Source of the DNA: Bacteroidales bacterium
Lineage (GTDB): Bacteria; Bacteroidota; Bacteroidia; Bacteroidales; Bacteroidaceae
Length of the DNA stretch: 46,756 bases
Assembly (NCBI GenBank): GCA_004555245.1
Contig: SFIS01000009.1
Span: 1-46,756, forward strand
Direction: 5' to 3'
Position 1 is the stretch's first letter; every line of letters begins with the position of its first letter. The translations under genes and the position numbers were made by a program. Of this stretch, positions 33,856 through 43,098 are shown in pieces. Under the pieces are notes generated by a model, which was given only the letters and a program-made list of their open reading frames with translations, made no database searches and was not told where the DNA came from.

Positions 33856-35337
33856 ATGAATATCCTAACACTATTCGTCATAATCCCCGTACTGATGCTC
33901 CTCGGCCTGTGGGCATCTCGCAACATACGTCAGGTGCGGGGCGTGATGGTGACAGGCGCGACATCTCTTCTCGCCCTTTCCGTCTGGCTGACCCTCTATT
34001 TCATAGGCGAGCGTGCGGCAGGCAATACCTCTGAGATGCTCTTGCAGTCGTCCGTCTCCTGGTTCCCTTCGCTGAATATCTGCTATGCTGTAGGCGTTGA
34101 CGGCATCTCCGTCGTCATGCTGCTCCTTTCGAGCATCATCGTCTTCACCGGAACCTTTGCGTCTTGGAAGCTGCAACCGCTGACAAAAGAGTTCTTCCTC
34201 TGGTTTACGCTCCTCTCGACAGGTGTCTTCGGCTTCTTCATCTGCATCGACCTCTTCGCCATGTTCATGTTCTACGAGGTGGCACTCATCCCGATGTATC
34301 TCCTCATCGGCTATTGGGGCTCTGGCAAGAAAGAGTATGCAGCCATGAAGCTCACTCTTATGCTCATGGGCGGTTCTGCCCTCATCATCCTCGGCCTTGT
34401 CGGCATCTATTTCTTCAACGGCGCGACGACGATGAACATTCTCGAGATAGCACACCACAACAACATCCCTTCCGATGTGCAGAACATTCTCTTCCCGTTC
34501 GTCTTCATCGGTTTCGGTGTTCTCGGCGCGCTTTTCCCGTTCCATACATGGTCGCCCATCGGTCACGGCTGCGCTCCGACATCCGTGTCGATGTTGCATG
34601 CCGGCGTTCTGATGAAGCTCGGTGGCTACGGCTGTTTCAGAATAGCGATGTATCTGTTGCCTTCAGCCGCCAACGACCTCGCATGGATTTTCCTCATCCT
34701 CACGACTATCTCGGTAGTCTATGGAGCCTTCTCGGCCTGCGTGCAGACAGACTTGAAGTTCATCAACGCGTATTCTTCAGTTTCCCACTGCGGCCTCGTG
34801 CTCTTCGCATTGCTCATGATGACGCGCACCGCCTGCACGGGTGCTATACTTCAGATGCTCTCCCACGGTTTGATGACCGCCCTTTTCTTTGCCCTCATCG
34901 GTATGATTTACGGCCGCACCCACACTCGTGACATCCGCGAGCTTGGCGGTCTGATGAAGATAATGCCATTCCTCTCTGTCGGCTATGTCATTGTCGGACT
35001 TGCCAACCTTGGCTTGCCGGGCTTCTCCGGCTTCATCGCTGAGATGACAATCTTTGTCGGTTCGTTCGAGAACAGCGACACGTTCCACCGCTGCTGCACC
35101 ATCATTGCCTGCACGTCCATAGTCGTTACGGCAGTGTATATCCTCCGCACGGTGGGCTTCATCCTCTTCGAGAAAGTCACGAACCCTCACTATGAAGAGC
35201 TCACCGACGCCACCTGGGACGAACGCTTCTGCGTCTGCTGCCTCATTTTCTGCGTGGCGGGCCTCGGCTCCTTCCCGCTTTGGGCAAGCAATGTTATCAA
35301 CGGAGCAGTAGGGAATATCCTCAGCGTCATACCATAG
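33856..35337 (+). CDS. nuoM: NADH-quinone oxidoreductase subunit M
   Basis: 493-residue antiporter-like subunit. FMFYEVALIPMYLLIGYWGSG, LFPFHTWSPIGHGCAPTSVSM and QTDLKFINAYSSVSHCGLVLFA match NuoM. Met at 33856 is used; the frame is open further into nuoL, but those residues (HYRCCRHHTHIISN) are not membrane-protein-like. It follows nuoL by 29 bp and precedes nuoN by 35 bp. Confidence 0.96.
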   Translation: MNILTLFVIIPVLMLLGLWASRNIRQVRGVMVTGATSLLALSVWLTLYFIGERAAGNTSEMLLQSSVSWFPSLNICYAVGVDGISVVMLLLSSIIVFTGTFASWKLQPLTKEFFLWFTLLSTGVFGFFICIDLFAMFMFYEVALIPMYLLIGYWGSGKKEYAAMKLTLMLMGGSALIILGLVGIYFFNGATTMNILEIAHHNNIPSDVQNILFPFVFIGFGVLGALFPFHTWSPIGHGCAPTSVSMLHAGVLMKLGGYGCFRIAMYLLPSAANDLAWIFLILTTISVVYGAFSACVQTDLKFINAYSSVSHCGLVLFALLMMTRTACTGAILQMLSHGLMTALFFALIGMIYGRTHTRDIRELGGLMKIMPFLSVGYVIVGLANLGLPGFSGFIAEMTIFVGSFENSDTFHRCCTIIACTSIVVTAVYILRTVGFILFEKVTNPHYEELTDATWDERFCVCCLIFCVAGLGSFPLWASNVINGAVGNILSVIP

Positions 35338-35372
35338 GCATCACAGAAAACAACACATCCCGTTAAATCACA

Positions 35373-36812
35373 ATGAACTACATACAATTTTTCGACATGG
35401 TGCCCGAGGCTTTGCTCGTCGCCATTCTCATTATTACATTCGTCGCCGACTTCGCCAGCCACGGCAAGCAAGCGCGTCCCTGGTTCAATCCATTGGTATG
35501 CGTCCTGCTCGCAGCACTTGCAGCAGTCACCCTGATAACCGGCGACAGCACCGACACACTCTTCGGCGGCAGTTATGTCGCCACTCCTGCCAATGCCATG
35601 ATGAAAGCCATACTTGCAGCCGGAACGTTCATCGTCGTTCTGCAAAGCAAACTGTGGCTGTCCGACAAGGTTACGGCAGAGGTCGAGGGTGAGTTCTATA
35701 TGCTCACGCTATCTACACTTCTCGGCATGTTCGTCATGATGAGCTCCGGCAGTTTCCTCATGTTCTTCCTCGGACTTGAGACCGCCAGCGTTCCTCTCGC
35801 CTGCATGGTGGCACTCGACAAGCGCCGCCGCGAGACGTCAGAGGCAGCAGCGAAGTTCATCCTCACCGCCACCTTCTCTTCCGGCGTGATGCTCTACGGC
35901 ATCAGCCTTCTCTATGCCGCCACCGGCACACTCTATTTCGACGACATCACCCCACGCCTGACAGCAGACGCGATGACCATCACCGGCATGGTCTTCTTCG
36001 TTGCCGGCCTCGGCTTCAAGCTCTCTCTCGTGCCCTTCCATTTCTGGACAGCCGACACCTATCAGGGTGCTCCGACCACCGTCACTGGCTATCTCAGCGT
36101 CATCTCCAAAGGCGCAGCGGCTTTCACTCTCGCTGTCCTGCTCATGAAAGTCTTCGCCCCGCTCGCCCAGCAGTGGCAGCAGATGATGAACATACTCATC
36201 GTTCTCTCCATCACCATCGCCAACCTCATGGCCATCCGTCAGAGCGATCTCAAGCGATTCATGGCATTCTCCTCCATCTCTCAGGCGGGATACATCATGC
36301 TCGCTGTCATCGGTGCGAACTACGGTGCCTCGCTTGCCTCCCTCATGTTCTACGTCCTCGTGTATATCGTAGCCAACATGAGTGTCTTCGCCATTATCGC
36401 AGCTGTTGAAGAGAACAACGGCGGCCGCACCGATATGCGTGCCTACGACGGTCTTTACAGCACGAACCCGAAGCTCGCGTTCCTCATGACGCTTGCCCTC
36501 TTCTCTCTCGGCGGCATACCTCCCTTTGCCGGAATGTTCTCGAAGTTCTTTGTCTTCCTCGCCGCCGTTGACGGTCAGAACGGCAACTGGGTTCCCTACA
36601 CCGTCATGTTCATTGCCCTTGTCAACACCGTGGTGTCACTCTACTACTACCTCCTCATCGTCAAGGCGATGTACATAAACAAGACTGAAACCCCTCTGCC
36701 AACATTCAAGAGCGACTGCAACACCCGCCTCACGCTCACCCTCTGCACTGCCGGCATCCTCCTCATGGGCATTGTCAGCTGCATCTACGAGGCGTTGCGC
36801 CACTCTTGCTGA
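35373..36812 (+). CDS. nuoN: NADH-quinone oxidoreductase subunit N
   Basis: 479-residue antiporter-like subunit and last gene of the operon. LGLETASVPLACMVALDKRR, LVPFHFWTADTYQGAPTTVTGYL, QSDLKRFMAFSSISQAGYIM and GGIPPFAGMFSKFFVFLAAV are standard. Some 170 bp after its stop lies the shared terminator that separates it from the convergent pectin-esterase gene. Confidence 0.96.
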   Translation: MNYIQFFDMVPEALLVAILIITFVADFASHGKQARPWFNPLVCVLLAALAAVTLITGDSTDTLFGGSYVATPANAMMKAILAAGTFIVVLQSKLWLSDKVTAEVEGEFYMLTLSTLLGMFVMMSSGSFLMFFLGLETASVPLACMVALDKRRRETSEAAAKFILTATFSSGVMLYGISLLYAATGTLYFDDITPRLTADAMTITGMVFFVAGLGFKLSLVPFHFWTADTYQGAPTTVTGYLSVISKGAAAFTLAVLLMKVFAPLAQQWQQMMNILIVLSITIANLMAIRQSDLKRFMAFSSISQAGYIMLAVIGANYGASLASLMFYVLVYIVANMSVFAIIAAVEENNGGRTDMRAYDGLYSTNPKLAFLMTLALFSLGGIPPFAGMFSKFFVFLAAVDGQNGNWVPYTVMFIALVNTVVSLYYYLLIVKAMYINKTETPLPTFKSDCNTRLTLTLCTAGILLMGIVSCIYEALRHSC

Positions 36813-36981
36813 CACTTTCGGACAACATAAACCCTATACTTCAAGGGCCGGGATACCGTTACAGTATTCTGGCCCTTGCCGTTCTATGCCGCGCGGCGCA
36901 CTGTGCCGTCCCTTCTCCCTCCATCTCACATACCGTCCTCCATACAACCCTCTTGCCCGGCAGTGTCAGCATGGAGACAGA

Positions 36982-37019
36982 AAAAAGACGTAAACACCGC
37001 GAGATGTTTACGTCTTTTT
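36982..37019. terminator. Bidirectional terminator between nuoN and the pectinesterase gene
   Basis: AAAAAGACGTAAACA (36982-36996) and TGTTTACGTCTTTTT (37005-37019) pair perfectly over 15 bp, giving a T run in both directions between converging genes. Confidence 0.88.
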
Positions 37020-37026
37020 CGATTAG

Positions 37027-37092
37027 GACGTTACCGGTACGTTATTCCGACGTTGCCAAGCCGTTATTCCGACGTTACCGGTACGTTATTCC
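37027..37092. repeat. Three tandem 22-bp units next to the terminator
   Basis: Units at 37027-37048, 37049-37070 and 37071-37092 start GACGTT and end CGTTATTCC. Units 1 and 3 are identical and unit 2 differs at a few bases. The sequence is unlike the TCTTGC arrays, but the period and the GAC start are the same. Confidence 0.8.
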
Positions 37093-37104
37093 GCAGTGAT
37101 GTGT

Positions 37105-40100
37105 TTATCTCACCACTTTCTTCTTTCCGTCCTGTATGAATATTCCATGGCGTACGCTCTTCACCTTCTGTCCGAGGATGTTGAATACATCTTTCCGGCT
37201 TGCATCGTCGCCTTCAGTGCCGTCAGCAGATACATTCACTATTCCCGTTGTGATAGTAACGGCATCTGACATTGGCGAGAGTGCGCCGTGTGCGTTTACA
37301 GACTGCACGCTGACCACGTCGTTCTTGCTTCCCCTATACTCGTTTCCGGTAGTGAATGCGACTGCTTTTCCGTTGACGGTCACAACATAACAGATGGCGT
37401 ATTCGTCTTTCTGCCATTTCACGGTGTTGTTGTCGAGCGACAGTTGCGGCACTTCGGTCTTCTCCACCACTTCCAGCGGGTTCCACACTCCGCTTCCTGC
37501 GTTGCTGCCGTCGCCAGCCATTGCGTTTGCGATGGTGTATTGCGCCGCCTCTTCGTCGGTGAGATAGTTCTTTGCCTTGCCTGTTACGGTCTGCCCGTTA
37601 TCTGTGTAGTAGTAGTCTTCTATCGATTCTTCCGACATCGGATACCCGTTTCTATCCACTATGTCGTACACCGCCCAGAGTTTCGGCAGTCCTCCCATTG
37701 TCGGATACCAATATCCATCGTACGGCTTCACCTCCATCTTCGTGTGCAGGAACACGGTGACGGGCCTTTCGTGCCATGGCCTGCCGAGATATACCTGGAA
37801 GTCTTCCGGCACAGACGAGTATGTCGTTGTGATGGTGGTGTTGTTGAATACATATCCCCAGCGTGTCTCTTCCGGGTGGTTCGGCGCTACGATAAATCCG
37901 CCCTTATTGCGGTTGATGTTCAGCGTGCAGTTCTCAAACCATACGTCTCCTGCACCGTATATGAAATCCACGCCGCCTTCTATGGTCGAGTTGTAGAAGA
38001 ACTGCCGGTTGAATGTCCCGTTGCTCTTGTACGTGTCCTGATACGAGCGTGCGTTTATCCCGTCAAACACTACGCGGTCAGAGACAATGTTCATGCACAG
38101 TGCCTGTGGCCCTTCCATTTTCTTTATCGTCCAGTTCTCGTTGTCTAATGTCACGCCCTGCATGAAGAAGTCAGTCGCTCCCTCCTGCACCTCGAGTGTC
38201 GCTCCAGCATTGACATGATACCACACCTGCGCCGGGTCGTTGTTATTGCTGCCTGAGAGGCGGTCAGTCGCTATCGTCACTTTGTCTGCCGACTGTCCGA
38301 TGATATGAATGTTCGGCTTGTTGACATATATGAGGCGACATTCGTCGTAGGCGTTCTTTCCGCCCGGTATTTTTTCGGTCGGGGCTTCGCTGCCGGTCTG
38401 TGATGTCGTGTATCGTGTTCCGTAGCTTGAGTTGAAAGTCGTGTTCGGGTCGTTGTAGTATCCTTCCTTAATATATATAAGGTATGGTCGTGTGTTTGTT
38501 TCCGGCGCGTCGTCAATGGCATCCTGTATGTATCTGTACTGTCGTGGCATCGTCTCAGTCGCGGGGATGCTCTCTCCCTGTGCCAGGTCGAGTGTCTTGT
38601 CCACCACGGCGTCGAAGATTCGTGCCTCCGGCTTCTGCCGTTCCATCACGCTGAATGTCACCGTTACTGCTGCCGCGGCGTTTCCGGAGCGGTCTGTCAC
38701 ATATCCTGCGGGCAGCGAGAGAGTGTATGTGCCGCCGTAGTTCAGCGAGTTGTACTTGAATGTCACGCTCCTTGTGTTCCATTCCGGTGTCAGTTCTTTT
38801 CCTCCGAGTGTGGCCGGCTCTGTCGTGTCGCCCTGCTTGATGCGTTCGTTGAACGACACGGTTATGCTTCCAGCCGCGCTCACGCCCGTCGCGCCGTCAG
38901 CCGGAACTGTTGTCAATACCGTCGGCGGCACGTTGTCGTCGGCCACTTCCGCCGTTCCGAGTACATACACGTTGCCTATTCCGGATTCCGAGTGCGAGGT
39001 GTATTTCATGTTGTCAAACGTCTCTGTGAAGCTGTATGTCTCAGAGAGCAGAGCGTCTCCCGTTGCCGTGACACGCAATGTGACAGCCTTCTGGTTCCAT
39101 GCCTGTTCCGGCAGACTGATGCTAATGGGTTTCGCTACGTTTGCCGTCATGTCCCATGTAGCTCCGGTAATGTCGGTGAAGTTTGTTCCATCGGTAGAGT
39201 ACATTGCCTTGTAGCTCTTCGCGGCAGCGTTTTTCGCCGCCATGTCGCCGGTGAACTCTACCTCCGTGAAGCCTTCTGTAGAGAAAGTATATTGCCATGC
39301 TATGTCGCGTGTGTCATATCCGTTCTGGTACAGTCCGTTTATCCCGCCCAGCACGACGCCCTCGCGGTTTCTCACTACCGGTGTGCCTGTTGACTGGCTA
39401 TATACCGGTGAGCCGTCAGTGAGGCGTATCACGGCAGCCGTGGCGTTCCTTTTCTCGTCCCATGCCACATCGGCGGGGAAAGGATAGTTTGCTGTGGTGT
39501 TGTATGCGTACGACTGTGTTGCGGATGCGTCGAACACCGCCACGAAATCCTGCACCTCATAGTTTGCCACCAGCGTCATGTCCGAGTTCACCGTGAGTTG
39601 CCTTTCCGGCGTCGTTCCGGCATTCTCGAATCCGTCAGTCCACTGCATGAACTTCAGTATCTTTGACTCTTTCGCCGTTGCGGTGATTTTTGTGCCGCCC
39701 TCGTATTTTCCGTTGTGGTCGTTGGGCGAGAGTGTCACGCTTCCCAACGGACGCTCCGCATCGTTTGTGCATGATGCCGAAACGGTATATACCGGCACAG
39801 TCTCGAACACTGCCGTCACCGTTTTGTCGGCGTTCATCGTCACCGTCAGTGTCTCGTCCTTGCCGGCCGCAGAGCCGTCGATCTGCCATTCTTTCAGTTT
39901 GTAGCCGAAGTTTCGGGTTGCGGTGAGTGTCACCTTCGTGCCTTCCTTGTATGCCGACAGGTCTGGGTTTGCCGCTACCGAGCCGCCTTCTGCCGGCGAC
40001 ACTGATGTCGTGAGAGAGTATTTCACCGTCTGCTGTATGCTGCCCTGCAGCTTGCCTTCGATGACGATGTTGTCCAGACCGACGTGTTTGTTGTTGCTAA

Positions 40101-42405
40101 GTCCGAGAACGGAGATTTTCAGCAGCAGCGGATGCTGTGCGTCGGCAGCCACGCCCTCGATGCCTGCTGACAGGTTTTTCAGTTCAAGGCTCTCACCGGA
40201 GCGGTTGATGTCAGCGTTCTCGCAGATTATAGCCTTGCCGTTGCCCTCTATCACCGCCGTTATGGTGCCGCCGTTCGTGCCGTATCGTGCAGCGTTGAAC
40301 GACACCTTTGACGGCATGAATACCACGCCATCTTCCGGCGTCAGCGTGAACGTGACTGTGTTGCCGTCAACGGGTGAGGATGGCAGAGAGCTTCCCGTGA
40401 CGTTTGCTATCTTTGTCTGCACCTGTCCGTTGCTCGTCGTGCCGCTCCATGTCGTGCCTCCGTTCCCGCTCACCGTGAGCAGCGATCCGTATGAAACAGT
40501 CTTACCTGTGAAGCCAACCGTCATCGTCTCCGGGTTGAAGACAGGCTCCGCGTCCACCAGCGTGTATGTAATGTTTCCCGTGACGTTTATCTCCTGTCCG
40601 CCCGCCTTGCTTGCCGTGCCGTGTACTGTCATGTCCGACACACAGAGATACTTGCCCGATGCCTCGCTGTTTTGGTTGTTGTACCATGGATAGAGGCGCA
40701 CGTATATCGACTGTCCCTCTTCGATCTGTTCTGCAAGAGAGATTTCTACAAGCGTCGGCGCGTCTTTCGTTATGTTGATTTTTTCGTCTATCAGCTTCGG
40801 GTTGGTGAAATCCTTGTCCATGCTGTAGTATGCGTGATAGCTGACCGCCGAGCCTCCGCGTCCGCTGATATAATATGAAATCTTGTCGGCAGAGAACGTG
40901 TAGTCTGCCGGACAGGTCACCTGAAACTGCGCATAGCGTGTCGAAACCTCGTCTATCTCGCCTGCGGACCATTTCCCTGACGTTGTTGTCAATAGCTGCA
41001 TGGTGCGTGCCGCGTCGCCTGTGCCAATGCTTGCATACTGTTTCACGGAGAGGTCAGAGAGCGTCTCGTCATAGAGCGTAAGCAGTTCGTTGGCGTCAGG
41101 TGCCGTGCCTGACGTGAGAGGCCAGACAGCCGACACCTCCGTGCCGCCCGCAAGAGAAATCGCCTCTGCCTTCAGGTCGAGCGATGTCGTGAGCGAGCCC
41201 GCTGTCGCGGTCATCCTGCCCGTCGTGACGCCCGGCGCGTTGAGGTTGATTTTCACATAGACAGAAGATATGATGTTGTTGCCGTCAGCGTTCAGCGTGA
41301 GGCTGTTCTGATAGTTCGTCTTGTCTTTCGAGACGAGGAAGCCGCCCTCCGTGCTTATTGTCATTGTCGCCCCGTTCTGCAGTCCGAAGGCAGAGACGTT
41401 AAACTCCTTCACGATGCTCTGTCCCTGATAAGCCTTGCCCATGTCGCCCGAAGTCGGGTTGAATGTAATCTCAGACGAAACGATGACATCCTGTGCCAGT
41501 TCCTCCAGCACTGCTTTCTTCTGTGCGTCGGTCTCCGTCCTTGCCTGCTCTTTCAGCTGTTGAGCAAATGCGCGTGCAATGAGTGTTGCTCCGAGTGCTG
41601 CGGGGTGTGTGCTGTCGTCCTTGCAGAATATCGATGCCGTGCAGTATGCCTCGCCGTACGATACATACAGGTTGGCTGTCAGCTGTGTCAGGTCGATGAA
41701 CGGCACGTCGTCATATTCCGCCGCCACGTTGCGCGCCTGCGCCACATAGTCGTAGGTGTCGTCAGATGCGGGAACGCTGTTGCCCGTCGTGAGAGTAGTT
41801 CCGTCGCATACGGTGAAGCTGTCTCCGAGGTCGTGCATGCCGTTGCGCCGGATGCTCTTCCCGTCCGAGTTGAAATATTTCCGGCAGATGGGGCCCACCA
41901 CGATAGGCTTCACGCCCATCGCCTTCGCCTCGTCGATGTATTTCCGGATATACTCCTTGTATGTCCCGGAGGCCGTAGTGCCGCGGTAGTCTGTAGAGGC
42001 TGCGGTCGTGGCGTCGCCCTTGGCGGTGTAGTATTGTTTTACCACGTCTCCGTCGGCACCGCCGTTCTTCTCGTCGTTGTGTGCAAACTGGATGAGGAGG
42101 AAGTCTCCCGCCTGCATCGCGTCGCTGCCTCCTGTGACCATAGTGGGCCAGTAGGCGGCTTCTTTGTAGAATGACTTGCTGGAGGCTCCCGACTTGCCGC
42201 GGTTGTTCACCGTGACGTTGTCCGTGTTGAAGAACTGCTGCAGCATCTGCGCCCAGCCGCGCTTGTCGGTGCTGCCGTCCGTCGCATAGTTCGCCATCGT
42301 AGAATCGCCGATGGTGTGAACCTTCTTCTTCGCCATGGCAGATGTCGGCGGCGTTAATGCCAGTACGACTGCTGCAATGAACGAAAGCATACGTCTGATG
42401 TTCAT
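37105..42405 (-). CDS. Secreted multidomain pectin methylesterase fused to a GDSL/SGNH acetylesterase
   Basis: 1766-residue exported protein. A signal peptide (residues 1-25) leads into an SGNH hydrolase like rhamnogalacturonan acetylesterase: TIGDST (S35), NRGKSGAS (G70), QFAHND (N110) and DDSTHPAALG (D264, H267). A long beta-rich middle contains two InlB-type repeats at about 810-950 (FGYKLKEWQIDG, KTVTAVFE; ILKFMQWTDG, MTLVANYE) and a bacterial Ig-like domain at about 1160-1265 (PPTVLTTVPADGATG). The pectinesterase beta-helix covers about 1290-1620 with PQALCM, SYQDTY, GGVDFIYGAG and VYLGRPW, so its Gln, Asp and Arg residues are in place. The C-terminus FNILGQKV...GIFIQDGKKKVVR resembles a Bacteroidota sorting or anchoring tail. 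It would remove acetyl and methyl groups from pectin. Confidence 0.9.
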   Translation of the reverse strand: MNIRRMLSFIAAVVLALTPPTSAMAKKKVHTIGDSTMANYATDGSTDKRGWAQMLQQFFNTDNVTVNNRGKSGASSKSFYKEAAYWPTMVTGGSDAMQAGDFLLIQFAHNDEKNGGADGDVVKQYYTAKGDATTAASTDYRGTTASGTYKEYIRKYIDEAKAMGVKPIVVGPICRKYFNSDGKSIRRNGMHDLGDSFTVCDGTTLTTGNSVPASDDTYDYVAQARNVAAEYDDVPFIDLTQLTANLYVSYGEAYCTASIFCKDDSTHPAALGATLIARAFAQQLKEQARTETDAQKKAVLEELAQDVIVSSEITFNPTSGDMGKAYQGQSIVKEFNVSAFGLQNGATMTISTEGGFLVSKDKTNYQNSLTLNADGNNIISSVYVKINLNAPGVTTGRMTATAGSLTTSLDLKAEAISLAGGTEVSAVWPLTSGTAPDANELLTLYDETLSDLSVKQYASIGTGDAARTMQLLTTTSGKWSAGEIDEVSTRYAQFQVTCPADYTFSADKISYYISGRGGSAVSYHAYYSMDKDFTNPKLIDEKINITKDAPTLVEISLAEQIEEGQSIYVRLYPWYNNQNSEASGKYLCVSDMTVHGTASKAGGQEINVTGNITYTLVDAEPVFNPETMTVGFTGKTVSYGSLLTVSGNGGTTWSGTTSNGQVQTKIANVTGSSLPSSPVDGNTVTFTLTPEDGVVFMPSKVSFNAARYGTNGGTITAVIEGNGKAIICENADINRSGESLELKNLSAGIEGVAADAQHPLLLKISVLGLSNNKHVGLDNIVIEGKLQGSIQQTVKYSLTTSVSPAEGGSVAANPDLSAYKEGTKVTLTATRNFGYKLKEWQIDGSAAGKDETLTVTMNADKTVTAVFETVPVYTVSASCTNDAERPLGSVTLSPNDHNGKYEGGTKITATAKESKILKFMQWTDGFENAGTTPERQLTVNSDMTLVANYEVQDFVAVFDASATQSYAYNTTANYPFPADVAWDEKRNATAAVIRLTDGSPVYSQSTGTPVVRNREGVVLGGINGLYQNGYDTRDIAWQYTFSTEGFTEVEFTGDMAAKNAAAKSYKAMYSTDGTNFTDITGATWDMTANVAKPISISLPEQAWNQKAVTLRVTATGDALLSETYSFTETFDNMKYTSHSESGIGNVYVLGTAEVADDNVPPTVLTTVPADGATGVSAAGSITVSFNERIKQGDTTEPATLGGKELTPEWNTRSVTFKYNSLNYGGTYTLSLPAGYVTDRSGNAAAAVTVTFSVMERQKPEARIFDAVVDKTLDLAQGESIPATETMPRQYRYIQDAIDDAPETNTRPYLIYIKEGYYNDPNTTFNSSYGTRYTTSQTGSEAPTEKIPGGKNAYDECRLIYVNKPNIHIIGQSADKVTIATDRLSGSNNNDPAQVWYHVNAGATLEVQEGATDFFMQGVTLDNENWTIKKMEGPQALCMNIVSDRVVFDGINARSYQDTYKSNGTFNRQFFYNSTIEGGVDFIYGAGDVWFENCTLNINRNKGGFIVAPNHPEETRWGYVFNNTTITTTYSSVPEDFQVYLGRPWHERPVTVFLHTKMEVKPYDGYWYPTMGGLPKLWAVYDIVDRNGYPMSEESIEDYYYTDNGQTVTGKAKNYLTDEEAAQYTIANAMAGDGSNAGSGVWNPLEVVEKTEVPQLSLDNNTVKWQKDEYAICYVVTVNGKAVAFTTGNEYRGSKNDVVSVQSVNAHGALSPMSDAVTITTGIVNVSADGTEGDDASRKDVFNILGQKVKSVRHGIFIQDGKKKVVR

Positions 42406-42508
42406 GATGTGATTGGTTTGTTAGGTTAGGTTTGTTTTGGTAAATGAGAATTCTTTTCTTTCTGCTATGCTAAAATAGTATCAGCCTCCGTCCGTACAAG
42501 AGGGTGCA

Positions 42509-42911
42509 TGATACTATCTTGACACGGAATTTCCGCCGTAAAATCCGTCCCGCCTTCCCGAGGCTGTTTTTTCGCCGTTTTTCCGCCGTTTCTTCGCCTT
42601 TCGTGTATCTTGCTGACATTCAGTGATATATCCGATTACGGAATTTCTCTTCGTGTCTCCAGTCCGTCAAAAATCGTGCAAAATGCCTCCAATATAGTCA
42701 ATCTTGCAGCCTCGAAAAGTCAGTTTTGCGTCCTCACTTTGACTATTTTGCGTCCTCACTTTGACTATCTTGCATCCTCACTTTGACTATCTTGCACTGC
42801 CGGATAGTCAAAACAGCGCCTCAAACGGCATTTTCCGCACCCGGAAACTTGATTTTCCTGTCTTTGCTCAAGTGCATGAAAGTGTCAGCCGCAGAGTGTC
42901 TGTGACACTAT
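42509..42911. repeat. 403-bp intergenic element, copy B
   Basis: Bounded by TGATACTAT (42509-42517) and TGACACTAT (42903-42911), the same length as copy A and gaplessly aligned to it at six anchors. The sequence before the left 9-mer (AGTATCAGCCTCCGTC, about 42478-42493) again recalls that before the right one (GTGTCAGCCGCAGAGT). It lies between the pectinesterase start and the aminopeptidase stop, so it is upstream of one gene and downstream of another. No conserved open frame is shared with copy A. Confidence 0.75.
42697..42806. repeat. Array with 22-bp period in copy B
   Basis: Five contiguous 22-bp units (starts 42697, 42719, 42741, 42763, 42785), each GTC/GAC then a TTTTGCG or TCTTGCA core then TCCTCACTTT. 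A sixth start, GTCAAAA, follows. There is no spacer between units. Confidence 0.8.
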
Positions 42912-43009
42912 ATTTGCATTCTTGACGAGCATATACTGTCAGTCAGTCTGGCATAGAGGCTCGATGACAAAGTTACATATACTCTATCATATACGGGTAT
43001 GAAAATCTT

Positions 43010-43037
43010 CCGCGAAAGGAGGAAAATCCTTCCGCGG
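43010..43037 (-). terminator. Terminator of the aminopeptidase P gene
   Basis: CCGCGAAAGG (43010-43019) and CCTTCCGCGG (43028-43037) form a 10-bp stem with one mismatch. It lies 62 bp past the stop, and on the minus strand is followed by AAGATTTTC. Confidence 0.6.
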
Positions 43038-43098
43038 TATGATTTTATCCAGAAAAAAGACAGAAATTCTTTCTCTTTCTTTAGAAAAACAGTGAGAT

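Noticed and set aside
38468..38485. TTAATATATATAAGG inside the pectinesterase gene as another copy of the dispersed motif
   Set aside because: It encodes the conserved LIYIKEGYY strand of the pectinesterase domain and does not match the 15-mer.
42697..42806. CRISPR array
   Set aside because: The 22-bp units are directly contiguous, with no unique spacers, and no cas gene is present in the window.
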